This document shows positions 61,808-64,000 of a DNA stretch of 64,000 bases, in pieces. This stretch comes from Elizabethkingia occulta. GTDB lineage: Bacteria > Bacteroidota > Bacteroidia > Flavobacteriales > Weeksellaceae. The notes under the pieces are model-generated. The model made no database searches and had not been told where the DNA came from. It worked only from the letters and a program-made list of their open reading frames with translations. The position numbers were made by a program, and so were the translations under genes. The stretch is taken from positions 124,001-188,000 of the forward strand of contig NZ_MAHX01000015.1 in assembly GCF_002023715.1 (NCBI RefSeq), read 5' to 3'. Position 1 is the stretch's first letter. Each line of letters begins with the position of its first letter.

Positions 61808-62299
61808 TTATGCTTCGTCAGCAGACGGTCCATATAGTCCGGGAACAGGAATATCCAGTAGTCTTAGATATAAGCTCAGCTGTCCTCTGTGATGGATTAG
61901 GTGGTTGTTGATGATAAAGCGTAATGCTCCTATTTTTGGTAATTCTGCGATAACGTGATCTCCAGCCTTTAGAGTATAAGTCTGCAGCCAGAAGTTTTCA
62001 TCAGTACCGTTAACAAAATCGATATTGTTTTCTACTCCTTTTGCAAGAACATCCTGTAGCTCTGCAAAGGATGTTGCCTTTAACGGAACATAATCCGTAT
62101 GGAAATTAAAGCTGTCTCTTTCTAGAGCTGTCTTTAGCCATAAGTGTAATTCGACAACGTGGGAAGCAAGTTCCAATGCAGACATCGATTTTTGATGAGG
62201 TTTCCAAGTGGCATTTTCATCTTTAAGTCTCTCGATAATTCTTCGAGTATTATCTGCCTCTCTTTGATTTTCAATGAGGACTCCGTCTTTAATGCTCAT
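61808..62299 (-). CDS. DinB/YfiT-family putative metalloenzyme
   Basis: The 163-residue four-helix protein has the three-histidine metal site pattern: ASHVVELHLW (about 46-55) and the late NNHLIHHRGQLSLYLR. Members are thiol transferases or damage-inducible proteins of varied function. It is 5 bases after the MBL hydrolase gene, so the two are cotranscribed. Substrate is unknown. Confidence 0.87.
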   Translation of the reverse strand: MSIKDGVLIENQREADNTRRIIERLKDENATWKPHQKSMSALELASHVVELHLWLKTALERDSFNFHTDYVPLKATSFAELQDVLAKGVENNIDFVNGTDENFWLQTYTLKAGDHVIAELPKIGALRFIINNHLIHHRGQLSLYLRLLDIPVPGLYGPSADEA

Positions 62300-62304
62300 A
62301 TGTT

Positions 62305-62943
62305 TTATTTTAAAAATGGATTATGTTCCTTCTCAAATCCTATTTTAGTAGGATTTCCATGTCCTGAGAAAACTTGGGTGTCTTCGGGAAGAACCAGAAG
62401 TTTAGTTTTAATACTATCGATCAGCTGATCAAAGTTGGCTTTGAACAGATCTGTCCGTCCAATACTTCCTTCAAATAAAACGTCTCCGGAAATAATAAAC
62501 TTGCCGTCCGGATTATGATAGCTGATACTTCCTGGTGAATGTCCCGGAGTAAAATAAATATGAAATACTTCATCACCTAATTTTAATTCGTCACCTTCAT
62601 TAAGGAATTTTACTTCCCCATTAAAATTCTCGAAATCGAATCCAAAACGTTGTGCGGAAAGATTACCCATTGTCAGAATTTCTTCTTCATCCGGATGGAG
62701 GTATACGGGAACTTTATAAGTGTCATATGCCCATTGTAGCCCCAGAATATGATCAATATGGGCGTGGGTTAGCAGTATCTTTTCAACTTTCAAGCCATTG
62801 TCTGCAATAAAAGATTGCAGTGCTTCAGTTTCTTTCGGGTGAATATTTCCCGGATCTATAATCCAAGCCTGTTTCTGATCATTATATACAATGTAGGTAT
62901 TCTCAGAAAAAGGATTAAAAGGAAAAATCTGTATATGCAGCAT
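62305..62943 (-). CDS. MBL-fold hydrolase, glyoxalase II-like
   Basis: The 212-residue protein from ATG 62943 (MLHIQIFPFNPFSENTYIV) has the metal site LTHAHIDHILG, with TPGHSPGSISYH, the bridging Asp in FIISGDVLFEGSIGRTD and a late FSGHGNPT. It resembles hydroxyacylglutathione hydrolases (YcbL type). A frame from 62976 would overlap the -7 element at 62974-62981, so the shorter start is chosen. It is the first gene of an operon with DinB. Confidence 0.9.
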   Translation of the reverse strand: MLHIQIFPFNPFSENTYIVYNDQKQAWIIDPGNIHPKETEALQSFIADNGLKVEKILLTHAHIDHILGLQWAYDTYKVPVYLHPDEEEILTMGNLSAQRFGFDFENFNGEVKFLNEGDELKLGDEVFHIYFTPGHSPGSISYHNPDGKFIISGDVLFEGSIGRTDLFKANFDQLIDSIKTKLLVLPEDTQVFSGHGNPTKIGFEKEHNPFLK

Positions 62944-62973
62944 TTGCAGAAAAATTTTAAATTTACGTAAGAC

Positions 62974-62981
62974 CAAATTTA
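62974..62981 (-). promoter_or_regulatory. Promoter -7 element for the MBL hydrolase
   Basis: On the minus strand TAAATTTG matches TAnnTTTG, 30 bases before the chosen start codon, which helps to fix that start. Confidence 0.6.
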
Positions 62982-62987
62982 CAAAAC

Positions 62988-63012
62988 CTTTTCATCGGTT
63001 CACCGTGAAAAG
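62988..63012. promoter_or_regulatory. Inverted repeat between divergent MBL and GLPGLI genes
   Basis: CTTTTCA (62988-62994) and TGAAAAG (63006-63012) flank CGG/CCG around TTCA with one extra base. It has no T-run and lies in a divergent promoter region, so it may be an operator. Confidence 0.4.
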
Positions 63013-63035
63013 TACTATTTAGAATATTTAATAAT

Positions 63036-63842
63036 ATGAAAAAACGACTACCAGGATTTCTTCTTGTTTTGGCAGCGCTATGCCTCTTCGCACAGAATAA
63101 AACTTTTGTATATCAACTGGATTATAGGTATAGTGATAAGAAGGATGACAAAAAGAAAGAAATATTTACACTTGATATTGTAAACCAGCAATCTGTTTTC
63201 AGGACTGAAGATGAAAAGAAATCGGACTCATTACTTGCAAATGGAAAATACGGATATGCTACGAATTTAAATTTGGAGAATCAAATTTATGTTATAAAAG
63301 ATGGAGACAAAAATGAGATTAGTAAATTCTATCGAACACTTCTTAAGACTTATTATGATGTGAAGATAACCGAAAAACTCGACTGGAAAATTCTACCGGA
63401 TAAAGACAAAATAGGGGATTTTGAAGTACAGAAAGCTGAGGTTAACTATGGTGGAAGAAACTGGACGGCATGGTTCACTGCAGAAATCCCGATTACAGAA
63501 GGTCCTTATGTTTTTAATGGATTACCAGGGTTAATAGTAAAGGTAAAAGATAGCAGAGATGATTATGATTTTACACTAAAAGCAATAAAGAAAAATATGG
63601 GAGACCTTTATTTAAAAAAAAGAGGCTTAAAGGTTGATTATCCAACATTTAAAAAACTAATGATGAATTATTATAATGATCCTTATACAGAAGCAAGGAT
63701 GGCTAATGTACCTATTGCCAAAGATGATGGACATGGAAATCCGGTAAGAACAACATTTACTGAAATGACACCCACTGTACAGAAGCATATTCGGGATACC
63801 AATAATCCTATAGAGCTCAATTATAAAAACGATTACAAATAA
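63036..63842 (+). CDS. GLPGLI family secreted protein (copy 3)
   Basis: The 268-residue protein has a signal peptide (MKKRLPGFLLVLAALCLFAQ). The family core reads YGGRNWTAWFTAEIPITEGPY then VFNGLPGLIVKVKD (about 139-174). It ends IELNYKNDYK, like the NPIEKE end of copy 1. It is closer to copy 2 in the core than to copy 1. A fourth copy begins 4 bases after its stop, so this is another tandem array. Function unknown. Confidence 0.9.
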   Translation: MKKRLPGFLLVLAALCLFAQNKTFVYQLDYRYSDKKDDKKKEIFTLDIVNQQSVFRTEDEKKSDSLLANGKYGYATNLNLENQIYVIKDGDKNEISKFYRTLLKTYYDVKITEKLDWKILPDKDKIGDFEVQKAEVNYGGRNWTAWFTAEIPITEGPYVFNGLPGLIVKVKDSRDDYDFTLKAIKKNMGDLYLKKRGLKVDYPTFKKLMMNYYNDPYTEARMANVPIAKDDGHGNPVRTTFTEMTPTVQKHIRDTNNPIELNYKNDYK

Positions 63843-63846
63843 AAAT

Positions 63847-64000
63847 ATGATGACTATAAAAAAACTATTATTACTTGCTTTTTCTGTATTGTTTCTGAGT
63901 ATTTCCGCTCAACTCAGGACGTTTGTTTATGAGGTAAAATACAAGAGCAATCGGGATAAAGATAGTATTACAACTTTGAAAATGAATCTGGATATTATGG
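63847..64000 (+). CDS. GLPGLI family secreted protein (copy 4), 3'-truncated by the window edge
   Basis: The visible 51 codons start MMTIKKLLLLAFSVLFLSIS, a signal peptide, then AQLRTFVYEVKYKSNRDKDS, which aligns with the N-terminus of copy 3 (KTFVYQLDYRYSDKKDD). The GLPGLI core lies beyond the window, so the family call rests on this similarity and the tandem position, four bases from copy 3. Confidence 0.72.
   Translation, partial: MMTIKKLLLLAFSVLFLSISAQLRTFVYEVKYKSNRDKDSITTLKMNLDIM

Noticed and set aside
1-64000. CRISPR arrays, insertion sequences, prophage, rRNA genes
   Set aside because: I looked for regular direct repeats, transposase motifs, phage structural genes and rRNA signatures and saw none.

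Overview
The window is a 64 kb piece of a Bacteroidota chromosome of the Flavobacteriales/Weeksellaceae type (Elizabethkingia- or Chryseobacterium-like). The evidence is the low G+C content, the many Bacteroidota promoters (TTTG, a spacer of about 19-21, then TAnnTTTG), little visible Shine-Dalgarno sequence, tRNAs without encoded CCA, four GLPGLI-family secreted proteins, an acpP-fabF-rnc-pyk cluster and a rpsU-xer-hpf-tRNA-tuf-secE-nusG cluster. The content is mostly core housekeeping. I see no prophage, insertion sequence, CRISPR array or conjugative element.

Left part (1-24.6 kb). A 5'-truncated formimidoylglutamase (hutG) and an aldehyde dehydrogenase are followed by an AGCS amino-acid symporter on the other strand. 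The minus-strand operon acpP-fabF-rnc-small acidic protein-pyk links lipid synthesis, RNA processing and glycolysis, with junctions that mostly overlap. Then come folE, cysS-malQ, two small secreted proteins, a glycosyltransferase-like gene, ferritin, hutH, an acyl-CoA carboxylase subunit, terC, an EamA exporter, dapB, a secreted protein and uvrC. Between the carboxylase gene and terC lies a strong candidate for an unannotated structured small RNA (19095-19223), with its own promoter and terminator.

Middle (24.7-41 kb). Two tandem GLPGLI genes, a repeat-like intergenic unit and a large RecB/AddA-type helicase-nuclease precede rpsU, a Xer recombinase, hpf, four tRNAs (Thr-UGU, Tyr, Gly, Thr-GGU), tuf, tRNA-Trp, secE and nusG. 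The usual nusG-rplK junction is split by about 3.5 kb carrying an OmpW-like porin and a divergent HxlR regulator/MFS exporter pair. rplK-rplA-rplJ-rplL then resume with their own promoter and a leader hairpin. rpoB does not follow rplL; a thioredoxin-fold protein with a degenerate active site lies there on the opposite strand.

Right part (41-64 kb). lpxK, yicC, a trans-aconitate methyltransferase-like gene, gmk, nadA, folB, two genes of unknown role, tRNA-Cys, a glycine-zipper lipoprotein, aroC followed by two thioredoxin-fold genes and a YkvA-like gene, and miaA. A complete TetR-controlled RND efflux system follows (tetR, adaptor, pump, outer-membrane channel), with at least three copies of a CTAACAnTGTTAG-type operator. 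After it come a thioredoxin-like gene, a small MarR/GIY-YIG-like/DUF1330-like operon with a perfect palindrome at its promoter, an MBL hydrolase-DinB operon, and another GLPGLI tandem cut by the window end.
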